Assembly: GCA_038030265.1 (NCBI GenBank)
Contig: CM075939.1
Span: forward strand, 31,229,253-31,293,252
Source of the DNA: Corythucha ciliata
Taxonomy: Eukaryota; Arthropoda; Insecta; Hemiptera; Tingidae
Reading direction: 5' to 3'
Length of the DNA: 64,000 nt
Position 1 is the first letter of the stretch. Each line of letters starts with the position of its first letter. Both the position numbers and the translations under genes were made by a program. This document shows, one piece after another, positions 45,901 through 56,572 of this stretch. The notes under the pieces are model-generated. The model ran no database searches, was not told where the DNA came from, and worked only from the letters and a program-made list of their open reading frames with translations.

Positions 45901-48223
45901 GAGCTTTATCTGAAGGATAAAGTGCATTGATGAACGCACCCTAAAACTTTCATAAAAAATATGAGAGGAAGAAGCATAGTCAGTGTTGATAAAGAGAGGG
46001 GCTTCAATTCTGCAGTTCGCCGGTAACAAACCGTTCCGACTGCAGTGGGCTAAACCAAAAAACCAGATGTTAATTTTGTACTCTAAAAATATCCCTAAGG
46101 CATCAGTAAAACTCTATTTGTCCTTCCAGCTTCTCCATGAACCGACGAGCACGCCCTACGAAATTCGTGTGTAACAGAAGGAATGACCCGGATATGGCAC
46201 GTCTGAGTGGTTCAGTGGAGTACGAGCCCTTTGAGGATGACCACCACTACTCACAGCCAAATCCTTTTCGAATTTCTAATGGTAATTATAGTGCAAAAAA
46301 TAACGTATACACTTTGCAACGATGATTTCTATTTTTCGTGATGTTTAGGTGGATTGAAAGTGGAATTCTTGAAACTGGATGACAAAAACGAACATCACGA
46401 GAGAGTCGTGTCTCTAAGAACAGATGAGCCGATACTTCCGCATAATGGAATCGAGTATTTCGAACTAAAAGTGTACACGAAGATTCGAGATCTACCGGCG
46501 GCCGTTTCCATTGGCATCGCTTACTCCACTATGTCTTCGACCCATATACCGGGCCTTGATCGCGGTTCACTTGGTTATCAGGGCGAGGACGGATCATTCC
46601 GTTGTAGATATTCGTCTGGGGGTGAATCAAATTTCGCCTATGGTCCGCCTGTCATTAACGGGGATACAGTCGGGTGTGGTGTTGATTTCGTCAATAGCTC
46701 GTTATTTTTCACGAAAAATGGAATAAATTTAGGAGTGGCCTACAGTGGAAATCTAATGACTCGCCGCCCACTGTATTTCACTGTTGGTATAAAAGTACCT
46801 CATGTCGATCATGTTTTAGCCAATTTTGGGAGTTCCTCTTTCATGTTTGATATTGAAAACGTCGTGAAGTACACGAAAAATACCATCGTAGATGAAATTG
46901 ACCGTATCAAATTGCCACTCTATCCTGAAGATGGATGTATTGACTTTAACCAGTTAGTAGTTGCGTATCTTCTCGACAATGCCTACGTATCCACGGCAGA
47001 AGCCTTCTCTCGGGCGGCCGGCATCGACATCTGTTGTCTCGAGGAAGCTCAGTATCGCTCCGAAATTCGGCAATTTATCCACGAAGGGCAAGTTAGGGAA
47101 GCTGTCAAACTCGTCAACAATCGTTATCCTGAATTATTCATATCACGAGAGCCTCTTTTTTTCCGCCTTCGGGTTCGAGAGTTTGTTGACCAGTTGATCT
47201 TATTGCGACAAAAGCTGAACGATTCAATGGAAACTGACGATGTCTCATACACCACTGATATTTTTTTGGATTTTTCTGCACTTCATAAACTCGGCTGTGC
47301 CATCAGCAAACATCATGCGGATCTCGCCAGTAGAGGAATTCAAGACGACCAAAGAATCACGTAAGATTAACTCAAAGTATATGATTTCAACTATTTCAAA
47401 ACGTGTTTCTCTCCCCTTTTCATGGATACAGGAAACCAATGAAGCAGGCCTTTGCTCTTCTTGCCTACAATAACCCAGAAGACAGCCCTTTTAGAAGCCT
47501 GCTCAGTCCCTGGGCTCGACACAAAATATGGGAAGAGCTGAAAGAAGCGATCCTCGAATGTACCGGACGCTCCAAGTTTAATTTATTGAAAACATTGGTA
47601 GGTCACAATGCTTTGCTCATGAAAATTATGAATCGAGCTGGATTGGGTGCTCCAGCATTCGTGGAGCGCCTTGTTTTCGAAAAGTAACTTTTTTTTTTTT
47701 CTTGAACACTTACCTAAATATAGCGATGATTTTTCTTGTGGTATACCATCGTCTATGTAAGTTACACACAGCGTGAAGAGGGGAGATCCACCGATACCGT
47801 GCAAAAAGTTTCCTATGAACAGGAGAGCGTACAAAAACCCTAAGGAATGAATCGTTTCCTAGAATCAAACCACTCTATTTATAAGATGGGGAGAGGGGTA
47901 AGAGTAATGCCCACTTACGCGAACTTTCGGTGGAACCGAAGTCAGTTGACACAAGTAAGGGACAACTTCACCGTTGTACGGACCAGTCAGGAAGGCCGGT
48001 AGAGAGAATATGAGGGAACCCGTTCCCATGATAATAGCACCGTGCCCGATGATTCGAGGTCGATGTGAGCCTTTTCGTGATCCGAGGTAGGTGACCGGAA
48101 TGAGGAATATAAGTGAAGCGAAGTCATATCCGTTGATTATAATGCTTGATAGGGTGGAATTGAGGTCGAAACGTCTTTCGATATGTGGCAAGAAAAAATG
48201 AAGAAGTCCGTTGACTTGAGCAC
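42924..48223 (-). CDS. Organic anion transporter polypeptide (OATP/SLCO), 5' end missing
   Basis: Exons 5' to 3' on minus: 48223-47919, 47858-47714, 44555-44444, 44384-44263, 44188-43931, 43866-43662, 43596-43452, 43370-43198, 43131-42924. All junction phases agree, giving 556 residues from mid-TM1. Family marks: ErRF-like [33 protein letters not shown] after TM2, [15 protein letters not shown] at TM4, the Asp-Ser-Pro-Arg-Trp-Val-Gly-x-Trp-Trp loop at TM6, and the Cys-rich Kazal-like extracellular loop ([17 protein letters not shown] ... SPCYAGC ... ECFC), then [17 protein letters not shown] at TM11. OATPs take up organic anions such as steroid conjugates at the plasma membrane. The first coding exon is not found, and the last exon stops (SLYVSPLP) before a clear TM12. 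The donor after 43452 (aaag|gtctca) is weak; an alternative at 43429 breaks phase. Confidence 0.85.
44861..45613 (-). CDS. MAPRE: EB1-family microtubule plus-end tracking protein
   Basis: An uninterrupted 250-codon ORF starting [20 protein letters not shown]. Residues ~1-120 form the calponin-homology domain that binds growing microtubule ends ([60 protein letters not shown]). A Ser/Arg-rich linker (~125-180) follows, then the coiled coil and EB-homology motif ([13 protein letters not shown], ~205-217) that recruits SxIP partners. It ends in an acidic, aromatic tail (QDEDEFF), comparable to the EEY/F tail bound by CAP-Gly proteins. Length and order match animal EB proteins. It lies whole inside an OATP intron, same strand, and has no intron of its own, so a retrocopy origin is possible. 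The frame is intact, so it is probably functional. I cannot assign it to EB1, EB2 or EB3. Confidence 0.93.
   Translation of the reverse strand: MVVNVYSTNVTSDNLSRHEMLAWINSRIGTTYAKIEELCSGAAYCLCMNQLFPGSIPAKKIKDKTKLEHEYIQNFKLLQAAFNKEGVEKFIPVDKLIRGKFQDNFEFLQWFKKFFDANASPDEARETRSGTASSSSPRGELDCHNKPPGSASSRTRRHCIVASSSDSKTMVRRFEEMSRQVTEANNRASELEEERDFYYGKLTEIEKIILEEMGKDSGNQVLAKIREILYATEDGFASPLQQSQDEDEFF
45801..45941. mobile_element. MITE with gggtgggtttatcaatca ends
   Basis: 141 bp; the right end reads attgatgaacgcaccc, an imperfect inverse of the left. It lies between the divergent EB1 and RanBP9/10-like starts, so it may sit in their shared upstream region. Confidence 0.5.
46137..47687 (+). CDS. RanBP9/RanBP10-like SPRY-LisH-CTLH-CRA protein
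   Basis: Three exons: 46137-46281, 46349-47360, 47432-47687; introns 67 and 71 bp, phases 1 and 2, total 1413 nt = 470 aa. Domains: SPRY (~50-195: [77 protein letters not shown]); LisH (~222-250: [20 protein letters not shown]); CTLH ([40 protein letters not shown]); and a C-terminal CRA segment ([20 protein letters not shown]). RanBP9/10 are scaffold subunits of the CTLH/GID E3 ubiquitin ligase and bind partners through SPRY. The N-terminus is shorter than in vertebrate RanBP9, which carries Pro/Gln-rich sequence there. The gene lies inside an OATP intron on the opposite strand; its stop is only 26 bp from the OATP exon at 47714. Confidence 0.9.
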
Positions 48224-48752
48224 CTGAAAAATGTTATGAGATATTAGAGAGTTTTAGCCATTTCTTCCGCTAACGCTAATGGTAACGCTATTCATAACCG
48301 TGTTGGATTTAGCGTACGAGCTCACTGATCAGTTTGAGCAAGATATTTCTACGCTAAATCAACGTTAATTAGCTTTACCAGTGAGGTTATCCTTATATCT
48401 AAAGTTTTGATTTCGCACTGTTCCAACGAAGAGATTAAAGTTGGTTTGAATTTTCAATTTTGCGTCAAATTATCTGGATGAAAATCTGGGGATTAACTGT
48501 AGGAAAACGCCCTAAGCTACGGCTTCAAAGTAAGCTTCACAGGTTATAACAGTCCGATAGGTACTATACTGTTCCCTTAAATCGCCCCGCTATTCCTCTT
48601 CATTTAGCAAGTCCCGCTATTCAAATAACGTAAACGCTATTTCTGAGAATGCGCAATTATGATTATTTAGAGTTAGCGTATTCGCGTGCGTAAGTGTGTG
48701 CTAAAACTCTTGCGACACGATAACGATTCCAACCTTAATGAAGTGTCTAATG
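48224..48752. other. OATP upstream intron
   Basis: Follows the acceptor ttttcag|gtgctc of the first OATP exon seen. The missing first exon must lie further upstream; I could not identify it. Short inverted blocks (acgctaatggtaacgcta / acgctaaatcaacgttaatt) at 48270-48375 suggest another decayed MITE. Confidence 0.35.
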
Positions 48753-48893
48753 GCGTTTTCCATTTGCATACAATTCCGCTCTGGAGCCGAGCATTTCCAC
48801 CCGTCTTCTCCGTTACCATAATATGATATAATTCAGAGAAAACGGATGGAAATTCTCGGCTTCAAAGCGGAATTTTATGCAAATGGAAAACGC
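48753..48893. mobile_element. Hairpin MITE, gcgttttccatttgcat ends
   Basis: 141 bp with ~60-bp imperfect inverted arms (gcgttttccatttgcataca / gcaaatggaaaacgc; gagccgagcatttccacccg / ggatggaaattctcggcttc). Confidence 0.65.
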
Positions 48894-50539
48894 TAAAAGG
48901 GCCTTATTCCGAGATCTCCCACGTCCATGTCGAAGCCGTTAACTTGCCTTAAATAAATCCCCCCCTCTCAAACTAGTCCTCAGTTTTGAAAATAATTAGT
49001 AAGTTGTGATTAATCATTCAATAGGCTAGTAAATTACCCGCCCCTGTCCGCAATTAAGATTATGTCCATTAGGAGAGAATAAGTTTTCTCTTCATTAAAA
49101 CTGCTCTATTAATATCTGCTTCATACAAATATTAAGCTTTGATTTCATTTTAAGAAATATAGAACAGAACTCGGGACAAAATGCGACCCAGGATAACCTT
49201 GCCTGAGACATAATGTCCCGAGTACCTTGGGACGATTGGCAACCCTACAGCGGATGGCGATTGGATGAGCGTCGCCCACCAACGCCTTAACCAACTGACT
49301 GGTGGAATCTGGCAATTGGTCCCAAAATCTAAGTTGTTTGAAAAAAAAGTGGAGATTTTGTCGAGCAAGCCCGGGGTTTTAGTAGACGCGGATTCAAGCA
49401 CTGAAGAAGCCGAGGAGGTGAAACCGGTTTGTCTTTGAAACTTGGGCTGACAGCGAAGCCAACTACTTGTACGCCTTGTAAACTTAACGATGCTCTATCA
49501 ACCCTAATATCTCTCTAAGAAGTGGGAAATGTGTTCTGAAAATTAAAATGATTTATGACTGATGAGTTATTCACGACCGGGGGGGGGGGGTCAGCATTTC
49601 GAGCGTAGTTTGAACAAACAAGTTGGCCAGTTTCAGGGTCGAAATATAAATAAAAGAAACGTTGAAATGTTACGCTTCAACCAGCACGACCGAACAAAGT
49701 TGAAGGAACGGTCCAGTCAGGGAACCCAAACATACTTCGACCACGAAGTGAAATCTTCGGGAACATCCCTCCGTTTCCCAAAAATGAAGTGAAAAAGACA
49801 CATAAAGGAACGTCAATCAGGGAGTTGCATGATTTTACAAAATTTTACTCATTAATAATTGTTTCGTTGATTTGGCGGTTCTGAAATCTTTATGGGAAGT
49901 TGGCTTTTTAAATTTGAACAAATACAGCTGCGTAGTTTTTGACAGTATGCACTTCGGGCCCGATTCCGGTGCCCCTCATCAGCAATCTTATCGCCACTAG
50001 GGCAAAACACGAAGTTTCACATTTTCCAAAAACTTTTTTTTTCGATGAGGCATGTCAATCCTTCCACGTAAATAAATAAATAAAAATTAAAACCCCTTCA
50101 GAAATATTTTTTATTTTTTAACAAAAGTTGGCATATTTGAAATCTCGCCAAAACGAACATTTTCCGCAACGTATCCATTGTATTCTCTGTCCTTTTCATG
50201 CCTCTAAATAGCTCATCTGTTTATTCTCCATTATTTTATTATTGGAAAGCTCTAGTAGAAAATAAAGCAAAGAAACACACCAAACCGCTCTCCGACAGCA
50301 ACGTTACAGGCGAATTTTTTTCGGGAGGCGCATATGACACAAACATGCTAGCATGCGTGTTTGAAATGACCTAAAACTTCAAAAATCGCGTATTTACTAA
50401 CTGTTGGGTTATTTAACGAACGGATCACGGATCACGATTTATGCTCTATTTCAGCGTAAATAAACCTTAAAAAATAGATTCTGACCCATGAAACTTCCTC
50501 ATTGCTTCAATGAAAACTTCGATACAACAAAAATGGGAA
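48894..50539. other. 1.6 kb without a recognised gene
   Basis: No exon or clear element. A minus-strand ctgatgagg...gggcccgaag segment at 49955-49980 resembles a PLE pLTR but lacks a good hammerhead fold. Confidence 0.35.
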
Positions 50540-52090
50540 AGCTTGATTTTTTTGTGAGCCCGACCCAAAATGGGTTTTTAGGGAGTGGGACCCTCAGAAT
50601 TGATTTATTTGACGAGAAAGACTCGCAAAAATGTTTCTTTGGCGACGAAAATATGTGAAATTGGTTTTGTGAAGAGCGATATCAGCAGTGGCGTAGGTAG
50701 GAATTTGTCCTGGGCGGGGGGATCAGATTTAAATCTTGTAAGGGTGAGGGGAGGGGGTAATTTCACATTTTAGTCATCATTCCACCTAGCCAGCACACTC
50801 TTGAATCTGGACATCTTGCTGGCCTCATCATAGAATTTTCTCAATTTCAGTCTCAAATTGGCGTTTGGCGCAATTTTAGCCGTAAATTGGCGATTTTTTT
50901 CCATTTTTAGCCGCAAATTTTCTCAATTTCTAGGCTTAAAATTAACCCTTGTCTTAATTTTGACCTGGCTGATTATACTGCCTGGCTGATTAACTTATGG
51001 CTGATTTACTACCGCATTAGCAAAACTATATAACTTTTATAGGTATAAATTATTGCTTCTTTTCAGTTCTAGCCGTGAATTAGGGTATTTTTTAACATTA
51101 TACTATAGCCATGCATGAATTTACCATTTTTCTGAATTTTAGACACAAAAATGCCTTCAGAAGATGCAAATTTAAATTATAAATGTAAATTTTTTTTCAA
51201 ACCAAAAAATTTACAACTATCCATCCCTTTCTGTCAAAAAATCACGATTTTTAAATTATGAATTTCACGACACTCAATTCGAGAATTAGTGATGTTTCTC
51301 AATTTTATCAGCGAATTTTCGCTTTTTCTAAATTTTAGCAGTGTGGTAGCGTTTCAAACCCGCGCATTACCTACCGAGTTATGTCAATTTTTGCCAAGAA
51401 CTGGCGTTTGACTCAATTTAAGCTGCAAATGGGGAACTTGCATGAATCCCAGATTGGGTAGAAAAGCATACCGGTGATTTGACCCGTGAACTGAAGGATA
51501 ACAACGGAAGTTGCAACCCGATTGGTGCGTTTTAAGATTTTTAAAAAAGGTTCAAAGTTCTTCAGAAGAGGATGGATGAGGCGAGGGGAAATGACGTAAA
51601 TACTTACTTGTGAAGCATTTGAGGGAACTCTAAAATTGTTTGTTTACAAATAACATGGAAAATGTCTCCCCATTAAACTCGTCTAACCCCCTCTTCCCCG
51701 CATTATCCATTTCAATAAGTAAGTTTTTACGTAATCGAACCCCCACTCAAAATTTTTAAAAATTCCCTAAAAAAACATCCTTGACTTATTTCAAGTATAA
51801 TGTGAGCAATAGACTTGTGGAAGAGCCCTCTTTAAGCAACACCAACTTTTGAAAAATGTGCAAGTTCCCCATTAGCAATTTTTTCCATTTTTTAAACTGA
51901 GAATTAGCACTTTTCCCCAATTCGAACTGAAAATTAACGTTTTTATTCATTTTAGCTGCGCTAATTGGTGATTTTTTTCAATTTTTTCCACGATTTAGTG
52001 ATTTTTTTCATTTTGTATCCGCGAATTAACGTTTTTCCACAACTTTTTATCTGCAAATTGCCTAATTAATTTCAGCTGTGAAATAGCGTT
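50540..52090. repeat. Mixed family B then family A arrays, with a hAT-like end
   Basis: A few family B units (50540-50670) are followed by a hAT-like terminus (cagtggcgtaggtaggaatt at 50686) and then family A units, forward orientation, at 50820-51430 and 51860-52090 (e.g. caattttagccgtaaattgg, cgtttttattcattttagct). A matching right terminus was not found before 52090. Confidence 0.5.
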
Positions 52091-52371
52091 TTGTACCGCC
52101 ACATGGGTCTGGGTTCAGGGAGTCGACAAAGAGTAACAAAGAGGTACCTTTACCCCGTGATGTACATTTATTATTTACAGTCTGACTCACCTTTCCCCAG
52201 GCCCGACGGCCTGCGGTACCGTGTACACGAGCTGGCGCGAGGGCTGGTCACGAGGCTTCGGCCCCCCCTGCACGGATGTGCGTCCCTGACTCTAAGCCGT
52301 CCACTCGACTCTGTCCCCCCTGGGTTTTTATACTAAAACATCGAGGACATGTTTGTAAAACCCTAAGTGTT
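52091..52371. other. GC-rich stretch, no gene recognised
   Basis: An 81-codon frame is open but its composition (repeated Arg/Pro/Leu) and lack of family resemblance argue against a gene. It may be another repeat fragment. Confidence 0.3.
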
Positions 52372-54273
52372 GTGGATAACATGGGCGTAGCCAGTGGGGG
52401 GCAGGGGTGGGCAGTTGCCCTCCCCTAGAATCAAAAGCGCAGATTTCATGGGGTAGCTGCCCACCCCCCAAAAATCCCTGATCTGGCTTTCTTGTATTCG
52501 TCTCCATAAAACCAATTATGCGGATTTTTCTCACTAAAAAAAACAACACATTTTCGCTTATCGGTTTCACCAAAAATTAAAAAATTCGCCGATGTTTGTT
52601 GCTGACAAACCCATTTCAAGGGTCGGCTTAGCTTGGAAACCGATTTTTCACACTAAAATCCCATTTTCACAGGTTCGACGCGCAATTTTCGTGTATTTTT
52701 CACTAGCTCAAATCGTGTTTACCCCGCTTTGCCATCCAGACTTATGGTTGGAGGGGAAATGCCAGCTCTGTTTACCGTCTCAGGTCTAAAATTCAAAGTT
52801 TAGCTTCAAAAGTATAACTTTCCGGGGGGGGGGGGGAGTTTCAGGTTTTCGACATAAAATCCGAAATAGAAGGCTACAAACGACAGTTTTTCAGCAGGTA
52901 TTTATTTTTTGACGGATATTGGCCGTTTCTGTGCAAATTTAGTCACTGATGACCGCGAATTGACGCGATTCTAACCTCCAGATCCTGCTATAAGCCAGCC
53001 AAAAGGCAATGGTGCATCTGATATTTTCGCCAGTGAAGCTGACGTGGATCCAGTTTTTCTCAAGAGTATTTGTTCAGAGTTTTTCCCACCAGATTTTACT
53101 CGCGAATGAGTACTGTTTTTAGCCTCGAATTGACGTTTTCCTTAATTTTAACTGAAACTGAGTGCTTCTTATCAATTCTAACTCGAACTAGCCCATTTTC
53201 TTCATTTTAGGCGTGAAAAGGTCTCAAGAAAACCGTGAAATAACGCATTTTTGATTTACTATTTCAATTACGGCCAGTACTGTGCATCGCCTAACTGCAA
53301 ATTGGTGCGTTCTGTCAATTTCAGCCGCAAAAAAAACAACTGTTTTTCCTCAATTTAACATGTGGATGAACGCTATTTCTCAATTTTAGCCACGAGAATT
53401 CCACCAATCAACAACAAACGGTGACAATTTCGCCAATTCGTTTTCCCTGAATTCTTGCCGCAAATTAGTGCTTTTTCCTAATGCTGCCGTGAGCAATTCT
53501 TTCTCCCGTCAAATTTTAGCAGTGAAAAGGTTCTCATAACCCGCGTAAGAGCGAATTTCATTAATTTTGACCCTGACGTGGCATCGCGAAACCTTGAAAT
53601 GGGTATTTTCATCAATTTCACGGGCGAACGAACAATTTTCCGTAATTTTAGCCGTGAATAAGCACTTTTTTCAAAAATGTATGCGCTAAGTCACGCTCTT
53701 TCTCAATTTCACCCGCAAACTTGCCATATATAAAACGGTCAATTAGCTCTTGCTCGCAATGTTTACTGATGTTTCAGAATACCACGAACTAGCGCCTTCT
53801 ATCAATTTTACCTGCGTGAATGAGCTACATTTCTCAATTTTAGCCGTGAATTGGCGCTTTTCCTCAATTCCAGCCGCAAATGAGTGATTTTTCTCAATTC
53901 TACATTGAACGAGCAATTTATTTTGTCAATTTTAGCAGTGAAAAGTTCTATAAACCGTGAATTAGCGCATTTTCTTAATTCCGCCCGGACTTTGCATCGC
54001 GAAACCGCAAATTGGCGTGTTTTCTCAATTTCATCCGGGAATAACGAGATTTATTTCTTTATTTTAACGTGAACCAGCGCTATTTGTCAATTTTAGCCGT
54101 GAATGAGTGTTTTTCCTCAGTCTTAGCCGCAAAATGTCCTTTTCTAGATTTCATCCGCGAACGAGAACTTTTTCTCATGAAGTGCGCACCCCCCCCCCCC
54201 CAACCACTGTGGATCCGTGCCTAGCTGGCTGCCCACCCCTTGATCACGTGCTGGCTACGCCCCTGGTGGATAA
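52372..54273. mobile_element. Non-autonomous hAT-type element with 8-bp target duplication
   Basis: The element spans 52380-54265 and is flanked by the identical 8-mer gtggataa (52372-52379 and 54266-54273). Termini: left catgggcgtagccag; reverse complement of right caggggcgtagccag. They match except for one base, and CAGGGGCG ends are typical of hAT elements. The terminal ~100 bp also contain inverted G/C-rich blocks (ggggtgggcag / ctgcccacccc). No transposase is encoded. Most of the interior (52940-54180) is a family A degenerate array. Confidence 0.75.
52940..54180. repeat. Family A degenerate array (forward) inside the hAT element
   Basis: About 35-40 units near 31-33 bp, e.g. ttaattttaactgaaactga, tcaattttagccgtgaattg, ctcaattttagccacgagaa. 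Spacing of successive 'aatttta' cores around 53145, 53176 and 53207 is 31-32 bp. It is the longest family A block in the window. Confidence 0.65.
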
Positions 54274-54389
54274 CAAGCAGTTTCCTCAAGGATTTGTTGA
54301 CGCTATCGGGTCATTCTCTCCGCTCGTCCCTGAGCTCGCCGGGTTCATTCACCGAGCGGTGAACAATTTCCCGGACCGAGCTCAAATTT

Positions 54390-54620
54390 TAACCTGAAAG
54401 CGTCTTTTATTTGTCAATCTTATAGCGTGTTTTCTCAACTTTAACAGCGGGGTTTGCCCAAATACAACACTTTTGCGTTGATTTCCACAATTTGTTCGAA
54501 GAATGGCCTCCATGTACCGCGAATCAGCGAATTTTTTCTCAATTTTAGTCTGGAAGTTGCATCGCGAGACCACGAATCAGCGCTTTTTAGCAGCTATAGC
54601 CACGAATATTACCGATTTTT
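54390..54620. repeat. Family A array remnant (forward)
   Basis: Several units such as tctcaattttagtctggaag and atagccacgaatattaccga, outside the hAT element's right boundary. Confidence 0.45.
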
Positions 54621-56559
54621 GTCTGTTAGAGGGTCCGGAACGAACCCTCTCTCCTACCTCGGTACACTACTGCGTTGGATCTGAAGTTCAAGGAAAAAGC
54701 TTGGCGTACTTCGACCTTTTCGGGCTGCTTCAAGTCCAGAAAATCTGCTAAACCTAACTTCAATGTGAAACGCTCATTTTTGGAGATTTCACGGTGCTCT
54801 TCGTTATGGTACTAGTGCTCCTTCGTTCGTATACTTGTAGCTCTAGGGGAGGGGGGATCTATCCCCCATATCCCCCACCTACGTCTCTGGATAACAGTAC
54901 AATTTGTTGTTATTAGTAAGGTAACTATACAACCGAATGAGCCCATCCGCCATTTTGGGGTAGATAAAGGTATAGATACCAAGTAATTTTTCTTCTGATA
55001 ACGCGTGGTCACTGAAGCTAGAGGGAAAGTTACTCCCGCCAGAGAGCCACAGGACATTTGGTCCCAAAGTTTGGCGGTTCGGAAAACGCTTATGAACAAA
55101 TATACATAAACCAATAATGGTTGATCGATCTAAATGAAAACTATGAATATCGGGCCAATCACGACACAATAGTAATGAACAGTGGAGGAATGGTTCTAGC
55201 GGAATAAAACTGAAGAAGATTTCCGTTGAACTAAAAAAAAAAATATTGTATCTATTGAAACTGTGTTGTTTCACACTCTGAATGACAGTCCGCCACGTTT
55301 GGTCCCACCCTCCACACGAGGATCAAATAGATTTGATACCTCTCATTCGCTGCTCCGGTCATGTAGGTTACGCTCACCAGCCAATCACAAGCCCTTCCCT
55401 CTCTAAAGGACCACATATGGCGGGTGATGTCAGTACCTGTGTGTAACTATAGGTTCTCTACCAACATGGCCGTGAGCTCACGTGGTAGTATAGGTTCTCT
55501 ATTATTGGTTAGCCAGAACTGCGAAAATGGATATACACTGTTTGGTAAGTCGACGGCAAAAATGAAGGGGGTTTTTCTGGGTCCAAAAATGTCCCTATTG
55601 ACATAGGATTGATTTCCAACCCTTTTCTAAATAATCGATATTATAGTATCTTCAGTCATGAAGTTGGTTTTATTGGATTCAGCGCGGGTTTCCTCGATCC
55701 CTTCCCAGTCGGCCCTCGCCTAAACTTCGCACATAAATTTTGGCTCCATTTCTGTATCAATATTCGATTTCAAAGTCTAATTTTAATCTTCAGGAAGTTC
55801 TACAGTGACGTTAGATCTTGCTTTTCCAAATTTCATCCCTGAAATTACCTTAAAACACATTCGATTTATTAAGTGCTTTGGGGTTATTTTAGGGATAAAA
55901 TTTGAACGGTTGCACATACCTGATGCACTACTGGAAAGAGCAGATATTTTTCAATGGGAATTGGCCCAGTTATCTCCAGAAGTAGTCCTACTTTTCCAGC
56001 AATCAGCCAGATTGTGGAGGTTTGTATCAATTTTAGGCAGTTTAGCCGTAACTTGATCGCATGATAGCGAATCTTGAAATGCTATCCAAATGCTATCACA
56101 CTTGAAATGCTATCACAAAAACTTGCCTGATTACTATAAGGATCAGAATACCAAACTCAGATTGCCGCACCCCTTCGAAAAATTTCGAAGAATGGACCAT
56201 TTTCCGGAAAAATAAAAAGCGTAGTAAATGAGTTATTAGGAGGAAATGATCACGAAAAAACGTTTTAAAATTTCTTTGTCCCACTCCCATGCAGAAAAAT
56301 GAAAAAAAAAAAGGATAGGGATGTGACGCCACAACATTGTAAACAAAGGCTGAAGTGTTAGGTGGCTAACATACTATAGCGATACGACATCGTTTCGATA
56401 TCACCGACGCAAATTAACAGCGTCTTGGACAGATAGCAACTACTGGAAGTGTGTTAGAGTGATGTAGTGTAGAAACGATATCATATCACCACAGTATGAA
56501 CGCTGCCTTAAACTAGCCACAAAATAACGTTCAATATTTTAAAAAAATTGCTTCATAAC
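54621..56559. other. 1.9 kb without a recognised gene
   Basis: No exon supported. A short tandem motif (gaaatgctatca) repeats near 56075-56120. The sequence tataggttctcta occurs twice at 55449-55502. Confidence 0.4.
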
Positions 56560-56572
56560 AACGGAGAAAACG

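Noticed and set aside
49955..49980. A further hammerhead ribozyme on the minus strand (ctgatgaggggc...ggcccgaag)
   Set aside because: Box order is suggestive, but the position after the second box is G, not A, and stem I does not pair. I keep it only as a possible pLTR remnant.
54879..55274. 131-codon minus-strand frame
   Set aside because: Hydrophobic, low-complexity translation with no recognisable domain, no neighbouring exons in phase and no supporting signals.
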